Shown: positions 17,941-27,126, numbered from the stretch's first letter. The stretch: DNA of 64,000 nt from Caballeronia sordidicola (GCF_000729995.1 NZ_JNFG01000019.1:50823-114822), one strand, 5' to 3'. Translations and numbers: made by a program. Notes: generated by a model from the sequence alone, not told the origin.

Positions 17941-18127
17941 CCTGCCACGTCTCCGTCAATTTTGTCCGCTGCGACTTTCGGGATTCACGCCGGTGGCATG
18001 GGGAAAGCCTGATCGGTAAGGATAACGCGCGGCACGCTACGCGGCCCACTTGGCCGTTCGGCCAGTAGGGCGAACAGGGCGCGCGCAGGCGTGGGCGGAC
18101 GAGGCGCCAAAGCCGCAGCGCCAAAGC

Positions 18128-18155
18128 AAAAAGCCTCGCGTGAGCGAGGCTTTTG
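18128..18155 (-). terminator. Intrinsic terminator of rpmB-rpmG
   Basis: AAAAAGCCTCGC (18128-18139), loop GTGA, GCGAGGCTTTT (18144-18154). On the minus strand the stem ends in a T-run, 28 bases after the rpmG stop. It is symmetric enough to work in both directions. Confidence 0.85.
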
Positions 18156-18182
18156 TGAAACTGGAGCGAAAGAGACCGGATC

Positions 18183-18350
18183 TTATTTGATCTTGGTTTC
18201 TTTGTATTCAACGTGCTTGCGGACAACGGGATCAAACTTCTTGATCGCCATCTTTTCCGGCATGTTGCGCTTGTTCTTCGTGGTCGTGTAGAAGTGACCC
18301 GTACCTGCGGTCGATTCCAACTTGATCTTGTCGCGTGCGCCCTTGGCCAT
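18183..18350 (-). CDS. rpmG: 50S ribosomal protein L33
   Basis: A 55-residue ribosomal protein beginning MAKGARDKIKLES and ending HVEYKETKIK, the full normal length. It lacks the zinc-binding CxxC pairs of the cysteine-containing L33 form, so it is the zinc-independent type. AAGGAG precedes the ATG. It lies 12 bases downstream of rpmB on the same strand, the usual rpmB-rpmG pair. Confidence 0.97.
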   Translation of the reverse strand: MAKGARDKIKLESTAGTGHFYTTTKNKRNMPEKMAIKKFDPVVRKHVEYKETKIK

Positions 18351-18361
18351 GTTCGTGCTCC

Positions 18362-18595
18362 TTAGACTTCGCCACGTGCGCGCAAATCTGCGAGCACGGA
18401 GTCGATGCCGTTCTTGTCAATCAGGCGAAGGCCGGCGTTCGAGAGACGCAGACGAACCCAGCGGTTTTCGCTTTCAACGAAGAAGCGGCGATTTTGCAGA
18501 TTGGGCAGGAAACGACGCTTGGTGCGGTTGTTCGCATGGGAAACGTTGTTGCCGCTCATCGGCCCCTTCCCGGTTACTTGGCATACACGTGCCAT
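18362..18595 (-). CDS. rpmB: 50S ribosomal protein L28
   Basis: A 77-residue ribosomal protein starting MARVCQVTGK and ending LADLRARGEV, the normal length. Motifs GKGPMSGNNVSHA and RRFLPNLQ are typical of the family. AGGAG precedes the start at 18595; the reading frame stays open upstream but that part is not conserved. It is the first gene of the rpmB-rpmG unit. Confidence 0.97.
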   Translation of the reverse strand: MARVCQVTGKGPMSGNNVSHANNRTKRRFLPNLQNRRFFVESENRWVRLRLSNAGLRLIDKNGIDSVLADLRARGEV

Positions 18596-18934
18596 GAGAG
18601 CACTCCTAATACGCTTTAATTCTGAGTTCGAACGCCAGATACATTTTGGACCGCTTCGGGCTACCGGAGAGGTTTGCCCGAAATGATGACCGCGTACGCT
18701 CGGAACAGGTTGGTTGAAAGAAGCAAACCGAGATTCTAACCGCAAAAAACCAGCAAAATCAACTCTTTTTGGTTCCGGACGAGGTATCCGGCTATCTGGT
18801 CCGGAACAGGTTTCAATCGGTTTTCGGCTCGCGCAGCCCCAATCAGGCTTGGTTTCACCGCTTTTGCCCCCGGCCCGCTATTAAATCAGTGAAATCAGCG
18901 TTGGGCTGCAAATTCGGCTACGCCGGGATTCACT
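18596..18934. other. Intergenic region between rpmB and radC
   Basis: A 339-base gap upstream of rpmB and downstream of radC, both on the minus strand. It should hold the rpmB promoter. It contains an AT-rich segment around 18735-18775, but I could not choose convincing promoter boxes, and no gene is evident. Confidence 0.5.
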
Positions 18935-19711
18935 TCATGCCGGAATCCATCCATGTCGCGAAAAAGAGAAGACTTCATTCGAGGTTACCACCAGATGATC
19001 CAGCAGCCGGACGTCGATCAGCGCGAGCGAGTCTTGCAGGACTCGCGTCAGCCTGCGGTCGTTTGCGCTCGGCTCAACGCCGCCAGAGGGGTGATTATGC
19101 GCGACGATCAGGCTGGCCGCATTTAATGTGAGCGCCCGCCGCACGATTTCCCGAGGATAGACGGCAACGCGCGAGATCGACCCCTTCGACGATTCGTCCA
19201 CGGTGATCAGGCAATGTTTGATATCTAGAAAGAGGGTGACGAACACTTCGTTGGGCCGCGTGCCGATCAGCCATTTCAAATAGTCTTCCACCGCCTGCGG
19301 GGCGTCGAGCAAGGGCCGGTCGCGGGTTTTCTCCGCGAGCGAACGCTGGCACAACTCCGAGACAGCGAGCAGCAGCGCCGCCTTGGCCGGGCCGATACCG
19401 TCGAATCTGCGTAATTCCGTCGCAGTCGTACCCAGCACGCCTCTAATTGATTCGAACCGGACCAGGAGGTCGCGCGCCACGTCGACGGACGTCATGCCCG
19501 GGCGGCCTGTATTCAGGAACAGCGCCAGCAACTCGGCGTCCGATAACGTCTGAGCGCCCAGTTTCAACAGGCGTTCGCGCGGACGGTCACGCTCAGGCCA
19601 GTCGAGCATGCGCATGACAGCAGGCGCGATCGGTGCTGATGGCTCTACTGCGTGCAGGGCGTTGACGGGATAGGGCGCGTTGTTGTGCACCAGCTCGAGC
19701 CGGGCATTCAT
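18935..19711 (-). CDS. radC: RadC family JAB/MPN-domain protein
   Basis: A RadC-family protein of about 258 residues. An N-terminal helix-hairpin-helix-like region (LRRFDGIGPAKAALL) is followed by a JAB/MPN metal-binding domain with HNHPSG and the downstream acidic residue in SANDRRLT. The domain suggests a zinc hydrolase fold; the historic recombination role is not established. The start at 19711 is chosen because CGGGAG lies 7 bases upstream; the frame remains open to an ATG at 19786. It is separated from rpmB by 339 bases, a common Burkholderia arrangement. Confidence 0.92.
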   Translation of the reverse strand: MNARLELVHNNAPYPVNALHAVEPSAPIAPAVMRMLDWPERDRPRERLLKLGAQTLSDAELLALFLNTGRPGMTSVDVARDLLVRFESIRGVLGTTATELRRFDGIGPAKAALLLAVSELCQRSLAEKTRDRPLLDAPQAVEDYLKWLIGTRPNEVFVTLFLDIKHCLITVDESSKGSISRVAVYPREIVRRALTLNAASLIVAHNHPSGGVEPSANDRRLTRVLQDSLALIDVRLLDHLVVTSNEVFSFSRHGWIPA

Positions 19712-20038
19712 GTCTCGCTCCCGTCCGCGCGCAAGGGCGGAGACAACGTTGAAAATAGCGTCGAGAGCGGCGATCGCCCGGCCCATTCCCTATCACGCTG
19801 GGGCATTGCTCGGACCGAGGCGGGGCGGCCGCACTGTGGCTTACAATGGAGGTTTGGCACTTCCCCGAGCGCTCGCCTGCCTGTTTGGTCCACGAGGATG
19901 TTGGTCCCGGCGGTGCGATGCCCGGATGCCGGCCAAGCTTTCGACATGACCGCGTCCTGTTTGGACGCCCGGCCTTTTATCGGACGGCGGGGCCGGCTGA
20001 GAAGGTAATTACGGCTTTTACGGCTACCACGATCAAAC
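19712..20038. other. Divergent intergenic region between radC and fkpB
   Basis: About 330 bases that must hold promoters for the two divergent genes. It includes a possible longer radC N-terminus (to 19786). No other gene or clear promoter was recognised. Confidence 0.45.
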
Positions 20039-20494
20039 ATGAGCATCATTGATATTTCCGAGGTGAAACCCGGTTCGCACGTCACGCTTCATTACCGGCT
20101 TGCGCTTGAGGATGGGGCGGACATTGTCAGCACGTTCGCCGACAAGCCCGCCACGCTGTTGTTGGGCGCCGGTCATCTCGCGCCGCCGCTGGAAGACATT
20201 CTGCTGGGTCTGAAGGTAGGCCACCACTCGACCTTTCGGCTGATGCCTGGCCAGGCGTTCGGTCCGCGCAATCCGGACATGCTGCAATGGGTGTCGCTTG
20301 CCACGTTGCGAGAGAACGCGATGATCGGCGAGAATTTTTCTCCCGGCGACCTTGTCGAATTCAATGCGCCGGGCGGTGGCCGTTACGCGGGCGTGCTCAA
20401 GGAGGTCGGCGAGACCTCCGCGCTGTTCGATTTCAATCATCCGCTTGCCGGCCAGGCGCTGGCGTTCGAAGTGAAAATCATCGGAATTCTGTAG
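20039..20494 (+). CDS. fkpB: FKBP-type peptidyl-prolyl cis-trans isomerase (SlpA/FkpB type)
   Basis: A 151-residue cytosolic prolyl isomerase or chaperone of the SlpA/FkpB subgroup. It begins with the FKBP beta-strand (VTLHYRLALEDG), then the insert-in-flap region with LLLGAGHLAPPLEDILLGL and the characteristic NHPLAGQALAFEV near the end. No good ribosome site is visible before the ATG. It ends 2 bases before ispH; the slpA-ispH pair is conserved across many proteobacteria. Confidence 0.93.
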   Translation: MSIIDISEVKPGSHVTLHYRLALEDGADIVSTFADKPATLLLGAGHLAPPLEDILLGLKVGHHSTFRLMPGQAFGPRNPDMLQWVSLATLRENAMIGENFSPGDLVEFNAPGGGRYAGVLKEVGETSALFDFNHPLAGQALAFEVKIIGIL

Positions 20495-20496
20495 CC

Positions 20497-21453
20497 ATGA
20501 GCTCCACTGACACCCTTCTCGATGTCGAAATTCTTCTCGCCCAGCCGCGTGGCTTTTGCGCCGGCGTCGATCGTGCAATCGAAATCGTGGAGCGGGCCAT
20601 CGCGCTGTTCGGCGCGCCTATCTATGTACGCCACGAGATCGTGCACAACGCCTATGTGGTCGAGGATTTGCGCAAGAAAGGCGCGGTGTTCATAGAAGAC
20701 CTGGCGGATGCGCCTGAAGGCAGTACGCTGATTTTCAGCGCGCACGGCGTGTCGAAGGCGGTGCGCTCGGAAGCGGAAACCCGCGGCTTGCGCGTGTTCG
20801 ACGCCACCTGCCCGCTGGTGACCAAGGTGCATATGGAAGTGGCGAAGATGCGCCAGGAGGGTTTCGATATCGTGATGATCGGCCACAAGGGCCATCCCGA
20901 AGTGGAAGGCACGATGGGGCAGAGCGGCGAAGGCATGCATCTGGTGGAGGATATCGAGGACGTGGAAGCGCTCGCGCTCGCCGATCCCGACCGGATTGCC
21001 TACGTGACGCAAACCACGCTGTCAGTCGATGACGCCTCCGCGATCATCGGTGCATTGAAGTCGAAATACCCGTCGGTGAAAGAGCCGAAGAAGCAGGATA
21101 TTTGCTATGCCACGCAGAATCGTCAGGACGCGGTGAAGTTTCTCGCGCCTCAATGCGACGTGGTGATCGTAGTGGGGAGCCCGAACAGTTCGAATTCAAG
21201 CCGGCTGCGCGAAGTCGCTGAAAAGCGCGGCATCCCCGCCTATATGGTGGATTCGCCCACGCAAATCGATCCGAAATGGGTGGAAGGAAAAAAGCGCATC
21301 GGCGTGACGGCGGGCGCGTCGGCGCCTGAAGTGCTGGCGCAGGCCGTGATCGCGCGGTTGCGGGAGCTGGGAGTGCGGAACGTGCGTCCGCTGGAAGGGA
21401 TCGAGGAGACGGTCTCGTTTCCGCTGCCGCGTGGACTGACGCTGCCGGGGTGA
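20497..21453 (+). CDS. ispH: 4-hydroxy-3-methylbut-2-enyl diphosphate reductase
   Basis: A 318-residue Fe-S enzyme catalysing the last step of the MEP isoprenoid pathway (HMBPP to IPP and DMAPP). The three cluster cysteines lie in RGFCAGVDRA, DATCPLVTKVH and DICYATQNRQ. Substrate residues include E in HEIVHN, H in FSAHGVS and the SNSSRL loop. The ATG at 20497 follows the fkpB stop by two bases. Open frame extends 70 codons upstream but overlaps fkpB in another frame and is not part of the protein. Confidence 0.97.
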   Translation: MSSTDTLLDVEILLAQPRGFCAGVDRAIEIVERAIALFGAPIYVRHEIVHNAYVVEDLRKKGAVFIEDLADAPEGSTLIFSAHGVSKAVRSEAETRGLRVFDATCPLVTKVHMEVAKMRQEGFDIVMIGHKGHPEVEGTMGQSGEGMHLVEDIEDVEALALADPDRIAYVTQTTLSVDDASAIIGALKSKYPSVKEPKKQDICYATQNRQDAVKFLAPQCDVVIVVGSPNSSNSSRLREVAEKRGIPAYMVDSPTQIDPKWVEGKKRIGVTAGASAPEVLAQAVIARLRELGVRNVRPLEGIEETVSFPLPRGLTLPG

Positions 21454-21519
21454 CGCACCGTCCGGGAAGTGTCGTCCCTCGTTCCTGAATTCGAGGTGAC
21501 AGTCGAAAGTGTGTTGAGG

Positions 21520-21553
21520 GGCCGCGCCAACTTGTGTTGACGCGGCCTTTTGT
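21520..21553 (+). terminator. Intrinsic terminator after ispH
   Basis: GGCCGCG (21520-21526) pairs with CGCGGCC (21541-21547), and inside it CAAC pairs with GTTG around a TTGT loop. TTTTGTT follows. This is a strong hairpin about 65 bases past the ispH stop. Confidence 0.85.
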
Positions 21554-21741
21554 TCATTTGCGCGCTGCAGAAATATTGCGCCCGAATGTTGCGCCCGCGA
21601 GCACGCCGCCAGGGTCGCTACGAGAACGCCCGGATTGACCGGTTGATTTTGCACTCGCACCATGAAATTCATTTATGAGAGTCCGCAGCGTCGCCGAAGG
21701 GATGCACGCGCATCGGTGTTTACCCACGACGCAAACCGATG

Positions 21742-21754
21742 GTGCAACTTGCAC
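21742..21754. repeat. 13-bp palindrome upstream of the liv operon
   Basis: GTGCAACTTGCAC is a perfect inverted repeat, with a second smaller dyad (GCAAC-CAG-GTTGC) about 20 bases downstream. Both lie 160-200 bases before the binding-protein start, in an otherwise gene-free region (21554-21938), so they could be operators for the liv promoter. Confidence 0.4.
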
Positions 21755-21847
21755 ACCGATGCGAGGTGCAACCAGGTTGCTCCAAGACCTCCACTGGAGG
21801 CCGAAGAGAGGGTTGCAATGGAGGAAAACCCCTGTCGCAGAACAATA

Positions 21848-21875
21848 TTGCACGTCTCAAAAACCGAGTTACAAT
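21848..21875 (+). promoter_or_regulatory. Candidate sigma-70 promoter of the liv operon
   Basis: TTGCAC (21848-21853), 16-base spacer, TACAAT (21870-21875). It points at the binding-protein gene, with an untranslated leader of roughly 55 bases. Match by eye only. Confidence 0.45.
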
Positions 21876-21938
21876 GCGCGCGTTCCAAGCCGGATGGGCT
21901 GGAAACATCAGCTTTTCAAGGCGCCGGAGACCTACTGA

Positions 21939-23222
21939 ATGCGAATGAAGTTTGGCTTTGCCGTGACCATCGCGGCTGCGGTTGCGATGGCAACGGCGTG
22001 CGGCAAAAAGAGTGATAACGAGCCGGCCGCGGGGGCATCGGTGGTGCCGGAAGCAACGGCTGCAGCCTCGGCGAGTGTGGGGGGAAGTGCGCCGGCCGTG
22101 CCGGCATCGGCGGCATCGGTGGCTGCGGCCTCCGCGCCCGCACCGGCCAGCAACGCGACCGTCGTCAAGATCGGCCACGTTGCTCCGGTTAGCGGACCGC
22201 TGGCTCACCTTGGGCAGGACAACGAAAACGGCGCACGACTGGCTATCGAGGAAATAAGCGCGCAGGGACTGACCATTGACGGCCACGCGATTCATCTCGA
22301 GCTGGACACGCAGGACGACGCAGCCGATGCCAAGAAAGGGATTGCAGCGGCGCAGCAACTGGTGGCCGATCACGTGGTAGCGGTTGTCGGGCATTTGAAT
22401 TCGGGCGTGTCGATTCCCGCATCGAAGATCTATAGCGACGCGGACGTGGCGCAGATCTCGGGTGCGACGACCAACCCCGCGTTCACGCAGCAAGGGTACA
22501 AAACGACGTTCCGTGTGGTGCCGACGGATGCGCGCCAGGGGCCGGTGCTTGCGACCTATGCGCTCAAGACGCTTCACGCGCGGAAAATCGTGGTCGTCGA
22601 TGACGCTACGCTTTACGGCCGAGGTCTCGCGAACGAGTTTGCGAAAGCCGTGGTCGCAGGCGGCGGGCACATCACGGGGCACGAAGTCACGAGCGAAAAG
22701 TCGCGGGATTTCAAGGCGATCTTGAACAAGATCAAGCGCACGCAGCCGGACGCGGTGATGTTCGGGGGCATGGACGTTACCGGCGGACCGTTTGCCGAGC
22801 AGGCTGCGGCGCTGGGTATCAAGGCAAAGATTCTTGGCGGTGACGGCATGTGTTCCACCGACATGGCCACGCTCGCGGGCAACGCAGCGCCGAACGTGGT
22901 GTGCTCGGAACTGGGTGTGGACGTGTCGAAGCTGGACAAAGGCGGGGATTTCGCGCAGCGCTACGCAGCGCGGTTCCATATCCCGGTTCAGAGCTACGCG
23001 CAGTTCACCTATGACGCTGTCTATGTGATTGTCGACGCCATGAAGCGGGCGAATTCGATTGAAGCGCCAAAGGTGCTTGCCGCGATTGCGTCGACGGATT
23101 TCAATGGCCTGACAGGGCACATTGCATTCGATGACAAAGGCGATTTGAAGGGCGGCGGAGCCATTACGCTAATCGATTTCAAGGATAACAAGAAGAACGT
23201 CATTGACGTCATTACGCCGTAG
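21939..23222 (+). CDS. livK: Branched-chain amino acid-type ABC transporter binding protein, probable lipoprotein
   Basis: A 427-residue LivJ/LivK-family solute-binding protein. A signal peptide ends in a lipobox-like ATAC, with Cys21 as the probable lipid anchor. Residues 22-73 are a low-complexity linker rich in Ala, Ser, Pro and Val. The type I binding fold then starts at VVKIGHVAPVSGPLAHLGQDNENGA and runs to the C-terminus. It heads a five-gene operon with two permeases and two ATPases. The ligand is likely Leu/Ile/Val, but this family also takes other amino acids and amides. GGAG precedes the ATG; a second ATG two codons later is possible. The linker is unusual compared with E. coli LivJ/LivK. 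Confidence 0.9.
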   Translation: MRMKFGFAVTIAAAVAMATACGKKSDNEPAAGASVVPEATAAASASVGGSAPAVPASAASVAAASAPAPASNATVVKIGHVAPVSGPLAHLGQDNENGARLAIEEISAQGLTIDGHAIHLELDTQDDAADAKKGIAAAQQLVADHVVAVVGHLNSGVSIPASKIYSDADVAQISGATTNPAFTQQGYKTTFRVVPTDARQGPVLATYALKTLHARKIVVVDDATLYGRGLANEFAKAVVAGGGHITGHEVTSEKSRDFKAILNKIKRTQPDAVMFGGMDVTGGPFAEQAAALGIKAKILGGDGMCSTDMATLAGNAAPNVVCSELGVDVSKLDKGGDFAQRYAARFHIPVQSYAQFTYDAVYVIVDAMKRANSIEAPKVLAAIASTDFNGLTGHIAFDDKGDLKGGGAITLIDFKDNKKNVIDVITP

Positions 23223-23407
23223 TCCTGTGTTGCGGCGCCGCGCGGCGAATGCACATCAGGTTGAGCAACCCCTCGATACGTAGTCACTTTCGGACGTTTT
23301 AGAGTTTTTTTTCAAGTACGAGCGGTGCGGTTGCGTTTTTTACTTCCCTTCGGTTTATCGGCCAGCGATAAAGCGTAAATCTAGTCGCACGGGCTAAGGA
23401 GCCTTCA

Positions 23408-24358
23408 ATGGATATCTTCATCCAGCAGATTATCAACGGGCTGGTGCTTGGCAGCGTCTACGCCATCATCGCGTTGGGTTACACGATGGTGTACGGGATT
23501 CTCGGCATCATCAACTTTGCACACGGGGACGTGCTGATGGTCGGCGCCATGGTCGCTCTGTCTGCCATCGGCGTCATGCAGAACCACTTCCCGGGCATGC
23601 CGTTATCGTTGGTGCTGGTCATCGCGCTACTGGTTGCCGCAGTCGTCTGCGCGTTGGTCGGCTACACCATCGAACGCGTGGCTTACCGGCCTTTGCGTAA
23701 GGCGCCGCGTCTTGCGCCGCTGATTACGGCTATCGGCGTATCGATTCTTCTCCAGACCATCGCCATGATGATCTGGGGCCGCAATCCGCTGGCCTTCCCG
23801 CAACTGCTGCCGACCGATCCGATCAACGTGATTACGGCCACCGCCGATCGTCCGGGCGCCGTTATCTCGATGACGGAAATCGTGATTATCGTGGTCGCGT
23901 TCCTCGTGATGGGCGGCTTGCTGTTGCTGGTGCACAAGACAAAACTCGGCCGCGCCATGCGCGCCATTGCCGAGAATCCCGGTGTCGCGAGCCTGATGGG
24001 GGTCAACCCTAATTTCGTGATCTCCGCGACCTTCATGATCGGCTCCGCACTTGCCGCGCTTGCCGGCGTGATGATCGCCTCCGAATACGGCAACGCGCAC
24101 TTCTACATGGGCTTCATCCCCGGGTTGAAGGCGTTCACGGCGGCGGTGCTGGGGGGGATCGGCAACCTGGGCGGCGCGATGGTGGGCGGTGTGCTGCTCG
24201 GCCTGATCGAACAGCTCGGTGCCGGGTATATCGGCAATTTGACCGGCGGTGTGTTCGGCAGTAACTACCAGGACGTGTTCGCGTTCATCGTGCTGATCAT
24301 CGTGCTGGTGTTCCGTCCGTCCGGCCTGCTCGGCGAACGTGTCGCAGATCGCGCTTAA
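23408..24358 (+). CDS. livH: Branched-chain amino acid ABC transporter permease LivH
   Basis: A 316-residue inner-membrane permease with about eight hydrophobic helices. Family motifs are QQIINGLVLGSVYAIIALG at the N-terminus, the loop RVAYRPLRKAPRL, and the C-terminal KAFTAAVLGGIGNLGGAM. AAGGAGCC precedes the ATG. The 185-base gap from the binding-protein gene is larger than others in the operon and could contain a second promoter or a processing site. Confidence 0.95.
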   Translation: MDIFIQQIINGLVLGSVYAIIALGYTMVYGILGIINFAHGDVLMVGAMVALSAIGVMQNHFPGMPLSLVLVIALLVAAVVCALVGYTIERVAYRPLRKAPRLAPLITAIGVSILLQTIAMMIWGRNPLAFPQLLPTDPINVITATADRPGAVISMTEIVIIVVAFLVMGGLLLLVHKTKLGRAMRAIAENPGVASLMGVNPNFVISATFMIGSALAALAGVMIASEYGNAHFYMGFIPGLKAFTAAVLGGIGNLGGAMVGGVLLGLIEQLGAGYIGNLTGGVFGSNYQDVFAFIVLIIVLVFRPSGLLGERVADRA

Positions 24359-24372
24359 AAGGGGAGACCAAG

Positions 24373-25542
24373 ATGACTTCAATTCAACCGATCGAGCCGT
24401 CAACCACGCTCATCCCTGAAAGAAAGACCGCGAAGAACTACGCCGTCACGGTGCTGGTGACCGCGCTGGTGATCCTCGCCCCCATGCTGATCGGCGCGGC
24501 CGGCGGCAATTACTGGGTCCGCGTGCTCGACTTCGCGATGCTGTACGTGATGCTGGCGCTCGGCCTGAACGTGGTGGTGGGTTTTGCCGGCCTGCTGGAC
24601 TTGGGCTACATCGCGTTCTACGCAGTGGGCGCGTATGTGGCTGCGCTGCTGTCGTCGCCGCAACTGACCACGCAGTTCGAGTGGATCGCGCATCTGTTCC
24701 CAGGCGGCCTGCATGCGCCGATCTGGGTCATCGTGCCGTGTGCGATGGGGCTGGCTGCCACCTTCGGCGTGCTGCTCGGGGCACCAACGCTGCGTTTGCG
24801 CGGGGACTACCTCGCTATCGTGACACTGGGCTTTGGGGAAATCGTCCGGATCTTCATGAATAACCTGGATCGGCCGGTCAACATCACGAACGGGCCGAAA
24901 GGGATTACCGGCATCGACCCGGTGTCGTTCTTCGGTTTCGATCTGTCGAAGACCCACTCGTTGTTCGGGTTCACCTTTCCCTCGGTCTACAACTATTACT
25001 ACCTGTTCGTGCTGTGTGCGCTGTTCGTGATCTTCGTGTGCATACGCTTGCAGCATTCGCGTATTGGCCGCGCGTGGGCCGCGATCCGCGAAGACGAAAT
25101 CGCCGCCAAGGCGATGGGCATCAACACCCGTAACGTGAAACTGCTGGCCTTCGCGATGGGTGCATCGTTCGGCGGATTGTCGGGCGCCATGTTCGGTGCG
25201 TTCCAGGGATTCGTCTCGCCGGAATCGTTCACGTTCTGGGAATCGGTCGTGGTGCTCGCGTGCGTGGTGCTGGGCGGCATGGGCCACATTCCGGGCGTGA
25301 TCCTGGGTGCGGTGCTGCTGGCTGTGTTCCCCGAGTTCCTGCGCTCGACCATGGGTCCGCTGCAGAACTTCATCTTCGGCCATGAAATTGTCGATACGGA
25401 AGTCATTCGCCAGTTGCTCTACGGTCTCGCGATGGTGCTGATCATGCTGTATCGCTCGGAAGGCCTGTGGCCGTCTCCGAAACACGAAGACAAGATCGCG
25501 AAAATTGCGAAGCGCGCTGGCAAGAAGCCGGTGCGCGCCTGA
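24373..25542 (+). CDS. livM: Branched-chain amino acid ABC transporter permease LivM
   Basis: A 389-residue second permease. A polar N-terminal extension of about 25 residues precedes the hydrophobic core. Motifs NVVVGFAGLLDLGYIAFYAVGAY, GDYLAIVTLGFGEI and RIGRAWAAIREDEIAA are typical LivM features, the last contacting the ATPases. It starts 14 bases after livH with GGGGAGACC upstream. The end is Lys/Arg-rich and cytoplasmic. Confidence 0.95.
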   Translation: MTSIQPIEPSTTLIPERKTAKNYAVTVLVTALVILAPMLIGAAGGNYWVRVLDFAMLYVMLALGLNVVVGFAGLLDLGYIAFYAVGAYVAALLSSPQLTTQFEWIAHLFPGGLHAPIWVIVPCAMGLAATFGVLLGAPTLRLRGDYLAIVTLGFGEIVRIFMNNLDRPVNITNGPKGITGIDPVSFFGFDLSKTHSLFGFTFPSVYNYYYLFVLCALFVIFVCIRLQHSRIGRAWAAIREDEIAAKAMGINTRNVKLLAFAMGASFGGLSGAMFGAFQGFVSPESFTFWESVVVLACVVLGGMGHIPGVILGAVLLAVFPEFLRSTMGPLQNFIFGHEIVDTEVIRQLLYGLAMVLIMLYRSEGLWPSPKHEDKIAKIAKRAGKKPVRA

Positions 25543-25568
25543 GCCCCCGAGAGAGCGGAGAAAACACA

Positions 25569-26345
25569 ATGAGCGAAAAACCCATTCGACTGTCCGTGAA
25601 GGGCGTGAACAAACGCTTCGGCGGCTTGCAGGCACTGGCCGAAGTTGGCCTGGAAATCAGGGAAGGCGAGATCTATGGCCTGATCGGCCCGAACGGTGCG
25701 GGCAAGACCACGTTCTTCAACGTGATCACGGGTCTGTACACGCCGGATTCGGGCGATTTCGTGCTCGACGGTATACCGTACACGCCGACCGCCGTTCATC
25801 AGGTGGCGAAGGCAGGCATTGCGCGGACCTTCCAGAACATTCGCCTGTTCGGCGGCATGACGGCGCTCGAGAACGTGATGGTTGGACGCCACGTGCGCAC
25901 GAAGCACGGCCTGATTGGCGCGGTGCTGCAGACGCCGTCCGAGCGTCGCGAAGAGAAGGAAATCAAGGAGCGCGCGCTGGAGTTGCTGGAGTATGTGGGC
26001 GTGCTGCAATACGCGGATTACACGTCGCGCAATCTGTCGTACGGGCACCAGCGCCGGCTGGAAATTGCGCGTGCGCTGGCCACCGATCCGAAGCTGCTCG
26101 CACTCGATGAACCCGCCGCCGGCATGAACGCGACGGAGAAGGTCGAGCTCACGCGCCTGCTCGACAAGATTCGCAGCGACGGCCGCACGATCCTTTTGAT
26201 CGAACACGACGTGAAGCTGGTGATGGGCCTGTGCAACAACATGACAGTGCTCGATTACGGCAAGGTGATCGCCCAGGGTCTGCCGCAGGACGTGCAGAAG
26301 GATCCGAAGGTGATTGAGGCATATCTTGGTGCAGGGGTTCACTGA
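25569..26345 (+). CDS. livG: Branched-chain amino acid ABC transporter ATPase LivG
   Basis: A 258-residue ATPase. Walker A is GPNGAGKTT, the signature LSYGHQRRLEIARAL, Walker B LLALDEPAAGMN, and the switch region LIEHDVKLVM. The LivG subgroup is recognised by LSYG rather than LSGG and by the AGMN after Walker B. The ATG at 25569 has GCGGAG upstream; the longer open frame starts inside livM. The stop overlaps the livF start (TGATG). Confidence 0.96.
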   Translation: MSEKPIRLSVKGVNKRFGGLQALAEVGLEIREGEIYGLIGPNGAGKTTFFNVITGLYTPDSGDFVLDGIPYTPTAVHQVAKAGIARTFQNIRLFGGMTALENVMVGRHVRTKHGLIGAVLQTPSERREEKEIKERALELLEYVGVLQYADYTSRNLSYGHQRRLEIARALATDPKLLALDEPAAGMNATEKVELTRLLDKIRSDGRTILLIEHDVKLVMGLCNNMTVLDYGKVIAQGLPQDVQKDPKVIEAYLGAGVH

Positions 26346-27094
26346 TGGCTACGACGAATGGCGCGAACGCTAATGGCGCAAACGGCGCAATGTTGAAGGT
26401 CAAGGGGCTGCAGGTCAGCTATGGCGGCATTCACGCCGTCAAGGGCGTGGACCTGGAAGTTGGCCGAGGCGAGCTCGTGACGCTGATCGGCGCGAACGGC
26501 GCCGGCAAGACGACCACGATGAAAGCCATCACGGGCCTGAAGGCGTATTCGGCAGGCGATATCGAATACATGGGCGAGTCGATCAAGGGCGTGCCGTCGC
26601 ATGAATTGCTCAAGCGCGGCCTCGCGATGGTGCCGGAAGGGCGAGGCATTTTCGCGCGCATGTCGATTCTTGAAAACATGCAGATGGGCGCCTACTTGCG
26701 CAACGACAAGGACGAAATCGACAAGGACACCGACCGCATGTTCGGCTTCTTTCCGCGGCTGAAAGAGCGGGCGTCGCAGTATGCGGGCACGTTGTCGGGT
26801 GGTGAACAGCAGATGCTGGCCATGGCGCGTGCGCTGTTGTCGCGCCCGAAGCTCTTGCTGCTCGACGAACCGTCGATGGGTCTCTCGCCGATCATGGTCG
26901 AGAAGATCTTCGAAGTGGTGCGTGAGATTTCGGGCGAAGGGCTGACGGTGCTGCTGGTTGAGCAGAACGCGCGGCTGGCGTTGCAGGCGGCGAATCGCGG
27001 CTACGTGATGGATTCGGGTCTGGTCACCATGTCGGGTGACGCGAAGACCATGCTGGATGATCCGAAGGTGCGGGCTGCTTATCTGGGTGAATGA
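26345..27094 (+). CDS. livF: Branched-chain amino acid ABC transporter ATPase LivF
   Basis: A 249-residue ATPase partner of LivG. Walker A is GANGAGKTT, signature LSGGEQQMLAMARAL, Walker B LLLLDEPSMGL, followed by LLVEQNARLAL typical of LivF. The first 15 residues are an Asn/Gly/Ala-rich leader (ATTNGANANGANGA) outside the fold, possibly indicating that translation could also begin at the methionine at residue 17. It overlaps livG by one base and is last in the operon, before a strong terminator. Confidence 0.95.
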   Translation: MATTNGANANGANGAMLKVKGLQVSYGGIHAVKGVDLEVGRGELVTLIGANGAGKTTTMKAITGLKAYSAGDIEYMGESIKGVPSHELLKRGLAMVPEGRGIFARMSILENMQMGAYLRNDKDEIDKDTDRMFGFFPRLKERASQYAGTLSGGEQQMLAMARALLSRPKLLLLDEPSMGLSPIMVEKIFEVVREISGEGLTVLLVEQNARLALQAANRGYVMDSGLVTMSGDAKTMLDDPKVRAAYLGE

Positions 27095-27126
27095 GTGGGT
27101 GAATGATCGTAGTTTGATGAATGACA

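Noticed and set aside
20287..20496. 70-codon upstream extension of the ispH frame
   Set aside because: It overlaps fkpB in another frame, is Arg-rich and unlike any IspH N-terminus.
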